Source: Casuarina equisetifolia (lineage: Eukaryota; Streptophyta; Magnoliopsida; Fagales; Casuarinaceae). From it: DNA of 64,000 bases. The stretch is from the NCBI GenBank assembly GCA_028551475.1, contig CM052354.1, positions 29,039,258 to 29,103,257 on the forward strand, given 5' to 3'. A program made the position numbers and the translations under genes. This document shows positions 23,431 through 35,475 of the stretch, in pieces. The notes under the pieces are model-generated. The model was given only the letters and a program-made list of their open reading frames with translations. It was not told the origin of the DNA and searched no databases. Every line of letters starts with the position of its first letter. The stretch's first letter is position 1.

Positions 23431-25609
23431 ATACGGATTTTCTCATGATATCACTTATAAAATCATGTAATTTCATCTTGCAGTGGTAATAAGAGAAGTG
23501 TTGATATGTTCCACATTTTTAACAAATACAAAATATTTACCTCATTCCTACAAACTAATTTTATGGAAAAAAAAATGAACTCTTGATACATATATTATCT
23601 ATCTAGTATCTATATCTCTTTATCTACTAAGGTTGTAATGCACACAAATCTCAAATGAATATGCTTTGATCATGCCACTGTCGATCTGCCAATGAATGTT
23701 CTTACGGGCCAAACTTAAAGAGATGGTGGGATAGCTACTTAACCCTAGAAAATTAGTATCATATTCTATTCTCGATCAAGATCGATCCTGCTAAAGAAAT
23801 CATGTGCTACAAAAATAGAAATGGCACCGGACTAACAATAATCCTTTTTTGTAATTGAGAACATATGACAAAGTACTCATTGATGTGAGATACGTGAGGA
23901 AAAGGAAAAAGCCACTTATGCTATTTTTTTTTCTCCTAATGGTAGGCAATTTTGTTGTGAAAGCTTTGCATAACGGCCATCATGAGAGCATGATCATAGG
24001 CAGTGTCATCATTCACATTTTCCCCACCCAACCTCAAATTGAGGGAAGCTCAGGCTAGAAATCAAGTTGTGCTACAGCCACGAAGAAACACCACTTGAAT
24101 GGGTCGGTTCAGGCTCTCAATTATTATGAAGGAGCCTAAAGAGATCTTCCACGTTCTTTTGAAGGACGGTGCCTATCAACATGCTTGTCCGTGCAAAGGG
24201 GCTACGAATTAGCTGTACACAAAAGTTTTGATTCTTTTTCATTGCAATCGATGACCATTTCATCATTTGCACCACCATGCCGTGCCCTGCAACTTCTCTC
24301 TCTACCTCGTACGATTGGTAATTGAAAGGGAAGGTCCTTTTGTTGGACGAAATATTGGGAGATGGCACAGAAAAACAGGAAAAGGAACAGAAAATCTTTC
24401 CGGCATACACTCATTGTATGACTGAAAGTCCGGTCTTAAAAAATAATCCATTCATGTATCTTTCAAAACTTTTTAAGGAAAATTTAGTTGATGTAAGGAA
24501 TATTATATTATTTTTATCATGTTACTTTTACGTTAAATGCAAAAAAAAAAAAATTTTACAAAGAGATCATTATTTATAACTAAAGAAATAACATATTTTC
24601 TTTTGTTTTATGCATGTATCTAAACTTATACATTTAAGTGTCAAACTTAAAATTAAGAAGTGTTAGGTAGTATATACTTAAACCTATTTTTTGACATTTA
24701 GTTTTAAGTGTAAAGATTTTTCTTTTTTCTTTTTATAAAAAGAAATGTAAAACTTATACAATATCATTTTCATCACATTCTTTTACCTTATATATAAGAA
24801 AAATACTTCTTAAATAGATTTTTGTTAATGATGGGATAAAGGTTATACTTGAACTTAAGTTTTGTTACTAATTTTAGACAACCTAATCCTTTTTAAAAGT
24901 TGAGTTCAGAATAACAAAATCTCGTTTTTTTTCATAAAGAAGATTCCTAAACAAGATTTAGATAATACAAGACTTATGTTACATCATTTTCTTTAGTGTA
25001 TACGGAAGCAAAAAGAAGGCATTTGAAGCTTTTAAAGAGACAAAGTTTTATGGCTAGGGTCCATTTTGATGCTGTTATTATTGGGTCCATATCAAAAACA
25101 TAATTTTGAAGCAACCAGCACCAGAAACACGGTTTTAGTCATAATGACTCCCGGAAACAGATGGGTTGTAAAAAATGTAGGCCAAGATTATGATTAAAGA
25201 AAACTAACAGCACCACTCACAACAACAATGGTGTCAAATCAGAGAGCTAAAAGCTTACGCATCTCTTAAGGTTTAAGGGTTACTGCATACATGTATCTGT
25301 CAGTGTCTTCCCAGATTAGGAAGCAGCATAACCCAAGACAGCTCAGGAACTTGCACAGTAACTTCCACTGACCAAAACATCACAAAAAGCCAGATGGTGG
25401 GTGCTGTTTTTGACGTGGAAGCGGGGTAGGGGCTTGTATTATAGGTGTATTATTGAATTTAGACGACCTTAACCCAACAATGATTGCCTAATGACCCAAA
25501 TAATTTTTATTATCTTAGTGAAGGGTCTCGAATTTCTAAACAAAGTAGAATCTTGACTCTCCTATCCAACAGACAGCTACCTAACCGTGGAGACCAGTTT
25601 TTGCTTTCT
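23431..25609. other. Intergenic, no gene seen
   Basis: 23850-24420 carries short frames on both strands without motifs. 24597-24720 is a MITE-like AT-rich patch (TTAAGTGTCAAACTTAAAAT and TTAGTTTTAAGTGTAA as near-inverted phrases). 25000-25600 has nothing recognised. Confidence 0.35.
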
Positions 25610-27975
25610 AATGTACAAGGTATCTTCCCGCGAAAATTGCTTATAAGAAGCGAGGATTTTTAAACAGTATTCTAGGAGTTTGAACCTACTTGCATCTTAT
25701 TTTCTCGGGCTAGGTTAGAAAAAGAATCGAAATTTTTTATCTGTAAGCATCAATCATTCTAATTTCCAGCTCTTCTGCCTCTCTCATTCGCTGTATGTAA
25801 TATTTTTTCTTCCTAGATATGAAAGAATTAGAATGGAATCCAATGATGATAAGGAGATCGATAGCAACTATTTCTTTTCCCTATGCATCTGAAGCAACTT
25901 TATTGAATCGAGTAGGCTGCAGTATCGATAATAGTCTACGAAAGAGACGCAGTTGGATTTCCCCATTTTTTCTCCGAATGACAACGAAATCAACACTGCA
26001 TTGTTCGAGAACAGCGACACAGAGTGTCATTGTCATATCATGATCAAATTTTCCAAATGTTTTCTTTATGATAGTGAAATTGTACCTTCCTTCATGGCCA
26101 TTTAGGTAAAACAATAGCTTTGCTAAACATACGATCTTAATCAGAAGTGGTTGGACAAACTATATTGGTTATCAGCTGATGTCTCTGTCGGAGTTACTCC
26201 GTTTAACTTGTGATATCTAGTCATGGTTCTTAATATAACAAGCTCATCCCTAAGATAGTATTAAAAACTCTAAGAAGAAACTACACCCACAATACAAAAT
26301 GTGGCCTTTTGTAGGTCTATATGGACAGAATCCCTAAACACCGAGCTTTCTGCATCTGATGTTTGAAACTTCTAAGAAGAAGACAATGAACTGCATCCGG
26401 TCTTATCCAGCTGGAATTAAAGAAAAAAAAAATTATCGAGTCAACTTTCCACTTGAGCATGATATGTATATGTCTCTTTTATTTAGTGCATCTAGAACTG
26501 TAAAAAAAGAAACGATTAAGGCAGATCTCGCTCTAAACAATTCTTACATGGTAATGACAATTAACCAATTTGTTGGAAGATTTTCTTTGATGCTGTTTAA
26601 TCGAAGTGATGCTGAATGCCCTGTCGGCCCTCGAGTACTTTTAGTTGAAAAAAGCATTTTAGACGAGACAGAACAACAACTTTTACCAACTACATAGATG
26701 TAGACCTTGGCACAGCCATAAATCGGATGTAGAAGATGTGTGGAGAAAGGCTTCAGGCCCAATTCAGTAAGCCGGTGTAAAGGATGCATAACTTTTGGTA
26801 TTAGGCCGTGGTCTTACCAAGCAACGGCCTGAACCCAAGGTCAGCGGGGGCTGGGCTAGAGGGAATGAGGATTGGCATCGGGACCATTCTGCCCATTGGG
26901 CAGGGATGTCTTAGCTCTCTACGGCATTGGATTCTTAAACCTGTTTGCGTTGTTTAACCTCTGAAGTTTGGTGCGTTTGCCATAGCGTGGCCCAAAATAA
27001 GAGGTGACCCATCAAGCAAGTCTTTTTATAGCTTTCAACATAAATGAGGATTATTTTTTTAATTAGATAGGATAATAGGTGTTAAACTTGAAACCTCTTA
27101 AACAAAGAGGTTTCAAACTATTAATAATTTCATTGAACTATTAGCAAAACAACAAAAATGAAGAGTTACGTAAGTGGAAATTAATAACATAGCCAACCTT
27201 CATAGCTCATACCACATAAAGAACTAAGGGAATACCTAATAATTATTTACATAATAATATTGAGATTTATATGGCATTAGAAAATAAATTTTTGTGTCTT
27301 AGACCAATTATTCTCTATTATTTAATTCTAAAGTTTAAGATTTTATAATTTTTCTCTTTGAAATTCTTACATTTGAACTTTTTAAGTGCTGACAAAACCA
27401 CTCTTTTAATTCACCTAAGTTTTCTAAAGCACATTTATAAGTTACTCCAAAAAACTTGGATTTGGCAAAAGACAATTTTACACCCTATATAGAATATCAT
27501 CATTTTATCATTATTCTTAATTTTGACTCCACAATTAACACATACTAGTACAATTTGTAAAGGATAAGTCAAAGCAAAAAGTTAAAAGAACTCATTTATT
27601 TTTTTAAAACTTATTTTGAGTAATATTATTTGTGTAAAGGTTTCCTTCAACACTACCTAGCATTCTTTGTAGTTTACATTTTGTATATAGACAAAGAAAT
27701 GCACCCAAACATTCCAAATTTCCTACTATTGTTAGATGAGAAAAATTTTCTTATAATACTAAGTTCATTTTAATTCCAATTGATACCTTTGATGCCTACC
27801 TTTTTTCTTTAGATTCTTCAATTCACTCTTTCCATGCATAAATGATTAAAATGAACTTTGTTGATGTTAGATAATGATTGTGACGGTACATATTGCTTTG
27901 AAAAATTTAATTTCTTACTGGAAAATAATTTTAAATATTAAAAATAATTTGAAAGATGAAATTACCATATATTAA
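25610..27975 (+). repeat. Segmental block, copy A
   Basis: One of four copies of a roughly 2 kb block (others: B 48.5 kb, C 51.4 kb, D split by the copia element). Shared landmarks in order are: TTATTGAATC-GAGTAGGCTGC near 25900; ATGGCCATTTAGGT near 26095; GATGTAGACCTTGG near 26698; GGCCTGAACCCAAGGTCAGC near 26827; AAGTCTTTTTATAGCTTT near 27020; and a CATTAACTT/AATGAACTTTGTTGATGTTAG segment near 27850. Copy A is the most complete. Unlike B, C and D it is not followed by DMP flanking sequence; homology stops near 27975. Short open frames inside (for example 26359-26697) are not conserved between copies, so the block is probably non-coding. Confidence 0.8.
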
Positions 27976-29675
27976 AGATTTGAAGCTACCTAGGAAAACT
28001 TTGTTAAAGGAAGATGTTGGTTGTGCCTTTTACTACAAATGCAAGCCTTAAATAGGGGTATATGTGTTCTAGAGGTCGATACTGAAGCATCTTTAAAAGT
28101 TTTATTAGTGTGGGAATAGCAATGAGGCCTAGATATTAATGCCATCTAAGTAGATTATTGGAAGAGGCCGCTAAAAGGATAGTGGGTGGCTTTTGTTCAC
28201 CCATTTGTTGGAGGGTAAGCCTATTTTCAAGGATGCAGTTGAGAAGTATCTTGCTTGAACAACTATCCTTTACAAAGAAAGATTTATTAGAAAAAAAAAT
28301 AAAGAGACAATCATTATCTTGTGTGAATTATGATGTTGAAAGTAAATTTTGAATATTTTAAGAACAACAAGGATATTAGATATTTTGAGATGAGGATTGG
28401 TGGAAAGAGTACTTGTATGTGTTATAGATAACTTGACATTAACTCTAATAATTACTTGTTAAGCTGCTGTGTATGAGACCATATTTTCAAGGTTGGAGTA
28501 GTTGTTTATGATATGATGGATGGCCATAGAGTTAGGAAATCAATTAGAATTGGGTAGAGCAAAAAGAGGTGCAATGGTGTATAATGGGCTTAGTATTAGT
28601 GGGCTTGGTGTTGTTGATGGACTTAATGGGCTAGTTGGTTGGATGGAAGAAGATTGTATCTCTTTTACAAGTTATGGCATAATGACTGGTTTGACAAGAA
28701 GTTTGGTACATCAACTACTAGCATCCTCAATTCTAGTCTCAATTATCCTATTGATTTTAATACTCATATATTAATTATGGTTGATTGTTGAATGATGGAT
28801 GTTGGCCAAAACATTGGCTTAGGCTATTAAGGAAGCTAATGGTCATGTTCTAGTTGGATTAGTGCTAGAACAACCTCAATATTATTAGGGAGTAGACAAA
28901 ATAGGCCATAAAAGGTGTGGTTTGTTGGCTTGTTAGATCAAGTTAAACTTCTTTGGAAAACAAGATTTTGTTGAGGTCATTATAGCCTAGATTTTGCATC
29001 CTTGTATAGATGTTGATGGTAGTGTGAAGCTAGGAGTGCTTTAGTTCAGGGCCCCTTAACATGTGAGTGTAATACCAACTTTTTATAATTGCTTTAGCAA
29101 TTGTTAAGGGTTAAAATGTTAAAGTATTTGTTTTGTAAAGATATTTAGTGACAAATCAATTTCCTTTGGAAATGGCTTGCAACTTCATCTTTATATTGGA
29201 GGTTTGAGTCATATTTTTGGCTTAGTTACTCTTTTAGTTTTTGTTTTAGCTTTTTTACATCTTTCTTCAAATTGTTTTAACTTAAGTTCACAATCTTCCA
29301 AATAGTTCCTTTACTATTTTAGCATCCTTACCTCTATCTCCAAGGATGTTGCCTTATTATTGCCTTATCTAACTTCACATTCAACTATTTAATTTCATCC
29401 TTTTATGATGATAGTTATGCATCAGAACTCTAATTTTGGGCATGCTACTTGTAGCAAATAAAATATAATCATTACTGTTATGTATACTTATCAACATAAC
29501 CAAGGATTGCTTATGTGTATTTTTTCTTTTTTTTTTGGCAAAGGCACGATATAGGAGGACAATTTCCTTAGTCTAAAGAAAAAAAATCAAATGACTCACC
29601 TCTAACTTTAATCTAGTAGTTCTCAAAAGCTCTTCAACATACTCAAACTTTGTCCTCTTGTTTCTTATTTCTTTT
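27976..29675. other. Degenerate sequence, no gene supported
   Basis: Plus-strand reading near 28150-28770 and 28800-29050 gives protein-like but stop-ridden fragments in several frames. This suggests a decayed mobile element or gene, but no domain can be named. Confidence 0.3.
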
Positions 29676-29987
29676 TCAAGTATATTTGTAAATATTCTCA
29701 TAAATGAGATTGACAAATTGAAATAGATAAATATAAATCTTGAGCGAATGGGAATAAATGTAGAATGACAATTGTGAAGGCACATGAGTGATTCTAAGAA
29801 AGAAAAAGAAAGAGAATTTGACATTTTTAGTCAATTTTTGAGAGAATACTCCGATTAAAGTTATTTCCTTCCCTTGTGTTTGCTCATTTATGTGTTCTTC
29901 CACACTTGTCATCTTTGCAAAATTATCAAGTTTTGTATCTTTTGCAACTTTCATCTTTGGAAAATTATCAAGTTTTGTGTCTTTCAT
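29676..29987 (-). pseudogene. Remnant ORF with a 14-residue repeat
   Basis: The first 28 residues contain two copies of a 14-residue unit (KDTKLDNFxKMxxx), encoded by a 42-bp DNA repeat near 29921-30005. After about residue 60 the frame turns into low-complexity Phe, Ile and Tyr-rich reading that does not look like protein. Upstream on the minus strand, Lys/Glu-rich coiled-coil-like reading continues in pieces through 30672. It may be the relic of a coiled-coil protein or of a retroelement gag, and I cannot tell which. Confidence 0.25.
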
Positions 29988-30672
29988 GTCTTTTATAGCT
30001 TTATATATATTTCCTTTTCCACTCCTTTGTTACAATAGCAATCCTTGCTTCAGTAACTCTACAATGAGATTTAGGAACTACAACTTTGGAATTAGCTAGA
30101 TCTTTGTCAACTTTCTAGTTTGATAAGACTTATTCATATTTTGTTTCCTCATCTATGGATTCTTGTTTGGTATAGTCCAAATCCTTCAATTGGCTTAAAA
30201 GCTTTGCCTCTAGTTAATTTATTTTTCTCATTAGTTGACTTTTATTTTCATCTTTTGTTTTTTATTATTGATATCATCATTCAAACTCCTTCACAAAATT
30301 ATCAAGTTTTGTATCTTTTACAACTTTCATCTTTGAAAAATTATCAAGTTTGGTGTCTTTCATGTTTTTGATAGCTTTATGTATTTCCTTTTCCATTCAT
30401 TTGTCACAATAGCAAGCCTTGCTTTAGCAACACTACATTGAGATTTAGGAACTACAACTTTGGAATTAGCTAGATCTTTCTCAACTTTCTAGTTTGATAA
30501 GACTTCTTCATATTTTATTTCCTCATCTATGGATTTTTGCTTGGTAGAATCCAAATCCTTTAATTGGCTTAAAAGCTTTTTCCTCTATTTAATTTATTTT
30601 TCTCGTTAGTTGACTTTTATTTTCATCTTTTTTTTTTTTGTTGATAGCATCATTTAAACTCCTTTGAGTCTT
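29921..30672. repeat. 376-bp tandem duplication
   Basis: Units 29921-30296 and 30297-30672 share almost their full length, from AATTATCAAGTTTTGTATCT through TTTAGGAACTACAACTTTGG and TTGACTTTTATTTTCATCTT to CAAACTCCTT. The copies differ by scattered substitutions and a few small indels. Confidence 0.85.
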
Positions 30673-31079
30673 GAAGTCCTTAGTAGCTTCTGACATCTTG
30701 ATGAGGAACTTCACCGTAACTTCACTAGTTTAACATCTAAGTTGAATAAACTTCTTCACGAAATCTACTAGTAGACCTTCTAAAGTATGAAGTTTGATAA
30801 CATCATATGTACTCAAAACCAAGAAGGTGCACACAAAACCAAGAAGAGAACTCAAGAATAGTCTAATTAAAAAAAAAAATTTTAGACCATGAGATAATGA
30901 CTCTAGACACTCATTAATAAATCAAAGTCTAATTTAAAAGAAAAAGTGACAAATTTAGTGGTTAGTACAAATACAAATGAAAATGAAAATGGGATTATCT
31001 TAAATAACTATCACATTCACAAACCAAAAAAAAAAAAGACTTTGAATTCTAAACTATAATGAATTCCACCATTGTATAG
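30673..31079. other. Intergenic, no gene seen
   Basis: A-rich DNA separating the 376-bp duplication from the left edge of the large array. Confidence 0.35.
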
Positions 31080-31560
31080 AAAAAAAAAACACTAGAAGCA
31101 TTAAATAACCTTACCCTAATATTAATGGACTTGTGTATAGATGACTTAATGCTATTTTAAATTCACTACATCTCCTGTGAAGCTACAATATAAAAATTTG
31201 AATCATAAGACTTAGTTAAATGAGGATCTTTAATATTTAATAATGATTAAACACTATTACAAGAAGAAACAACTTAGAGATAATGATCTACATGCTTCAA
31301 GTTCAAATAATAAGGAAATTCCATGGATAAAAAAAATTCAATTATCATCCACATGTCTTTGAATTTATCACATCCTAATCTAAGTATAATGATCATGCAC
31401 TAAGAAACAATACTTTAGTTATTTTCCTTGTCCATGCTTCACAACAAATTCCTGCTAGATAATACAACATTTAAATAGTATGGTACAACAAGTTTTGACA
31501 TCTTAGGCTATTAATACCATGGTTTCAACTTTACAAGTTCACAATAAGCCTTATCATTTT
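31080..31560. repeat. Left-edge fragment of the large array family
   Basis: This stretch follows the array unit order seen at 41.4-41.7 kb: ACTACATCTCC-TGAAGCTACAATATAAAA, then AAGACTTAGTTAAATGAG, then ATATTTAATAATGATTAAA, then AAATAATAAGGAA, then TGTCTTTGAATTTATCACATCCTAATCTAAG. It is the leftmost recognisable piece of the array and is diverged from the core units. Confidence 0.65.
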
Positions 31561-34290
31561 TGTTAGAGCCTTTGTTCTCAACCTTAGTGAAGATTGTTAA
31601 CCCAAAGAAGAAGATCACCAATTCACCAAGCCTAACCATGTTGAGTCATCACTTGTGACCGTATACTATTTCACAGAGTTTCACACACCATGTCCCTTTT
31701 GGAACTTTGTATAATGGTATAATTTTCGGCAATTTGATTCTATAGTTAAGTAGATTCATTTTTGCAACTATATAAAATAATGATTTTGAATTAGTTAGAA
31801 ATATGGTGAGAAATGAATGACAAAACAAAGTTTTATTTTTAGTTGCATTTCTAACTAATTTTCAATTTTTGATTGAATTCCCTATTCTAATTTTTAATTG
31901 GTTTTAGTAATTTCCTAGTTAAGTAGCCATTATTGTGGTAAATTGATCCTCTTCCGAGTTGGTATCATAGTTTTATCAACAAAATCCCTTCTAACCACTT
32001 CAAATGGCTTTTCCTTTATCTTTTGTCTAATTTGAGTTCATTGCTTTAGCTTTTTTTCTTCCTCAAAGGATCAAATTTGATATATATCATTAAAAGTAGT
32101 GAACCTTATCTCTTGATGTATATTTTCCAACCTTTTTTTTGCCAATCCATAACAACCATATTTTGTGCACCTTAACTTTTAAGCCTTCATAACTTGGAAC
32201 CTATGACTAGATAGCCTTTAAGTGGCTATTGTTGACATTAAACCATTCCATCATCACCTAACTTTCAAACTATGCTTTCTCAACCTTTGCTTAGTCCTAT
32301 TTAGCCTAGTCGTATGCTACCTAATCCACTGGTAGAGCAAACTCCCTTTAGATGTAGCTCTAATTTATCCTTTAAGGCAAATTCTTAGTTATTGAATATA
32401 TTCAACAAGTGATTGCCATCTCCATTCAATTATAATAGTGAGTGAGGAAATTTTTAAACCACATCTACCTTTTTAGTGGCCTTAACAATGACTTCTTTGC
32501 CTTGGCCATCATAATTTCTATCCATACCTAAACCCAACCTTTTACCTATACTCCTTACATAGCCTCTTTCTTTCTTATGAAAAGAGGCCCAATTTAGGCT
32601 TTTTTGATGGTGCACTACCTCCTCTAACTCTCTTTTAGCTTATCTTAACCTATTTAGCACTTGTGCCACTTAACCTGAATCATTTGCACCTTGCTCATGC
32701 CCTTTTGGTTTGGGTATGTATCCTTCTAACTTGCCCCATTTACAACCTTTTGTTTCCAATAGGTTCTTTTGCTAACCTATCTTAGCCAACCCACCAAAAC
32801 CCTTAGGTTAGGTATATATGCTTATAGGGTGATCCAATTTGTAGCTTTACTAGAAGTTATGTCATGCTATGGCTAAATGTTGATAATGGTTTAACCTATA
32901 ATCTGTTGTCATTAACCAATGGCCTATTGCGTTACCTTGCACCCCATTGCTAATGTCCATTTGCTTACAATCCCCCTTCCATATATTATCCCACGCACCT
33001 TTCCCAATACTACTATTCTACTTTATTGCCTTTTATGGCTCATTTCACACTTGTCATTCCCTCATCTCCATTGGCTTGAATTTTTGCCTCCTAGTACATT
33101 GATTATTAGGCCTTCTACCATGTTGCTAATAGTATTGGTTGCCTATTATCCTTTTTTCTTTATGTAGGCCTCTAGTAGCTTATGATGAGTGACGGTGTCT
33201 TTCTTACCTTTACCCATTCAAGTACCCTCATGTCCTCGTATTCATCGTTTATCTAAGCTTTTTGATGTTTTTAATAGTCCTTTCAATTACCAAGTAATTA
33301 TTAACTTTCTGAATTTTCTTTTAATAATTTTTTCTCTTTATTTTATCATTCACACTTTATTGTGTCCAATGCTTACCCATTTTCCTTGTGGCACTACCAT
33401 TTGGGGAATGCTTCAACTAATGCATAGGTTCATAAAAATAAATTTTATCAGCTCATTTCGTTCTTCTTGTATAACATGTGATCTTAGTAAAAGTAATTAG
33501 GTTTCCCATCCACACCCTCCTAACTCAATCTAAGTTTTCTTTTTCATTTTAGTTTATCCATTTTGATGTATAGGGCTTGTCTTTTGTAATGTCATTGAAT
33601 ATGTTATAAATATTATGTATGTTTTGTTGATGATTTTTTGCATTTTACATCGTATTACACTTTCATTTTTCATTTTCAATTTCTTTTAATTAGTTTGTGG
33701 AAAATTACTTGTAATGTAAACTATAAGTGAATCAATGTGATAATACCTTAAATATCTCTCCTTAATGTTTAATGACCATTTCACATCGCATAGTGTCCAT
33801 TAACGTGTCTCTTATCCTTATTCTTCTTTTTAGAATGGGATAACATCATGTAAACATAGTCACATCATGGAGACTGACCTTACCTTTATGACGTTGGCCT
33901 TTGTTTACCATTATTTGTTCTAAATCACTCACCTGCCTCCATTACTTGTTCTACTAATTCTATTCCTACTTACAATTTATCTCTTTGCCCTTGTTAGACT
34001 TTTATCCACATGTTCCACCTTATTAGATGGTCATTCACCTTTGAAATGACATTATCTCTTGATGTACCTTGACTCCTTAGCACACCTTTGTGTTGACTAC
34101 CAATGTTTACCCTTTTGTTGAGCCTACTTGCCTTACCTAAGCATGTTGTGATCTTTATTGTTGGAATGTTATGGCTATAGAATATATTTTTCTTATCTAG
34201 AATGAGACTCAGGAATTAGTGATGCCCTAATCTTAGGCTCAACAATTGGTTACAATTGAATATAGAAGGTTAAACTTTACTTTGATAATT
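31560..34290 (+). mobile_element. Decayed element interrupting the array (probable LTR retroelement)
   Basis: Array sequence stops near 31560 and resumes near 34290 at a later position of the same unit, so about 2.7 kb has been inserted or replaced. The left 400 bases have LTR-like composition and end at a primer-site-like GTTGGTATCATAGTTTTAT near 31959, which matches the plant initiator-Met type. An ATG-containing stretch follows (near 32010), but no gag or pol domain survives. I find no second LTR at the right side, so the element is truncated or heavily decayed. Confidence 0.35.
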
Positions 34291-34976
34291 CTTTTAAACA
34301 ATATATGAAATCCTAATCATTGTAAAATGAGAAGGTAGGAAATACCTAGTGAAGCATTAGTCATTTGACATGTTAAAAGAAAGTTTTTTCTTAGCAAATA
34401 TTTTTAAAATGGGTACTAAAGCCTTTTAAAATTGCTTATTATATAGTGACACTCCACGTAATAGAATATAACACTTCTCTAGCTATAAAATCCTAGAAAA
34501 ATTATTTCAAATTATAAAATAAACAATGGTAAACACTGACCAAGTTACACTAGACTCCAAAAATTCTAAATTGCATACATAATAAATTCATCAAATTTAG
34601 AATGAAGCTCTATCCTTGACAACTTGGCCACAGATCATGATAACACCAAAAGGTCCATGGACAAGTTAAAGCACCATGTCAACCTTTGGACCCATCTACA
34701 ACTTCTCCTGCTTTTTATGATACATGAGTTAAAATAGCTTGGCAAGGGCAACCATTAGTGGTTTAGGTAAAGGAATGGCAAAGGAGGGAAAAGTCATTTA
34801 TGAGGTGGGGAGGAGTGAAATAGATGGTGAAAAAGGCATTGTAGAGAAGTTTGACATTGGTTAACTTCAATTTTCTAGAACATTGGGTAAGACTCTTTAG
34901 ACCTTCCTTTCTTTACTATAGCATCATGAATCCTTAATTTGTTTTTTTTTTTTTTGGAAAACATAATTTTAAGGTT
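34291..34976. repeat. Array family, diverged unit with bridge module
   Basis: Contains the array phrases ATGAAATCCTAATCATTGTAAAA, GGGTACTAAAG, AAATTTAGAATGAAGC, CCATCTA and GTGGGGAGGAGTGAAA, in the order found in the higher-order units at 42-48 kb. Confidence 0.6.
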
Positions 34977-35475
34977 AGGATTGTTCATTTTTAATTTCAT
35001 GGTTTCTTTAACCTAACAAATCCACAATGATATCAACCTTACAAATTCATGATGATTAAGTCTTATCATTTTATCCTAGATTTTTTACATTCTTGAGATA
35101 GTGATAATTAAAAATTGTTCTTTGAAGTCATTATACTAACAACGTTAGTATTGTTAGCAATGTTATAACATTTATGAAATCTTAATCATCATAAAATTAA
35201 AAGACAACAAAATACATAAAGAAATACTTAGGATTGTTCATTTTTAATTTCATGGTTTCTTTAACCTAACAAGTCCACAATGATATCAACCTTACAAATT
35301 CATGATGATTAAGTCTTATCATTTTATCCTAGATTTTTTACATTCTTGAGATAGTGATACTTAAAAATTGTTCTTTGAAGTCATTATACTAACAACGTTA
35401 GTATTGTTAGCAATGTTATAACATTTTATGAAATCTTAATCATCATAAAATTAAAAGACAACAAAATACATAAAA
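34977..35475. repeat. Near-identical 253-bp tandem duplication inside the array
   Basis: 34977-35229 is repeated at 35230-35475. By eye only a handful of differences separate the two copies, far fewer than between neighbouring 1.03-kb units. This duplication is therefore much younger than the array. Confidence 0.9.

Noticed and set aside
26359-26697. 112-codon frame in block A as a gene
   Set aside because: The matching stretch in block D (62463-62747) has indels and a different reading, and block C lacks it, so there is no sign of coding constraint.
28150-28770. Possible MULE-type transposase fragment
   Set aside because: A FKDAVEKY-like reading looked similar to the N-terminal region of Mutator-like transposases, but the next stretch is full of stops and lacks any catalytic or zinc motif.
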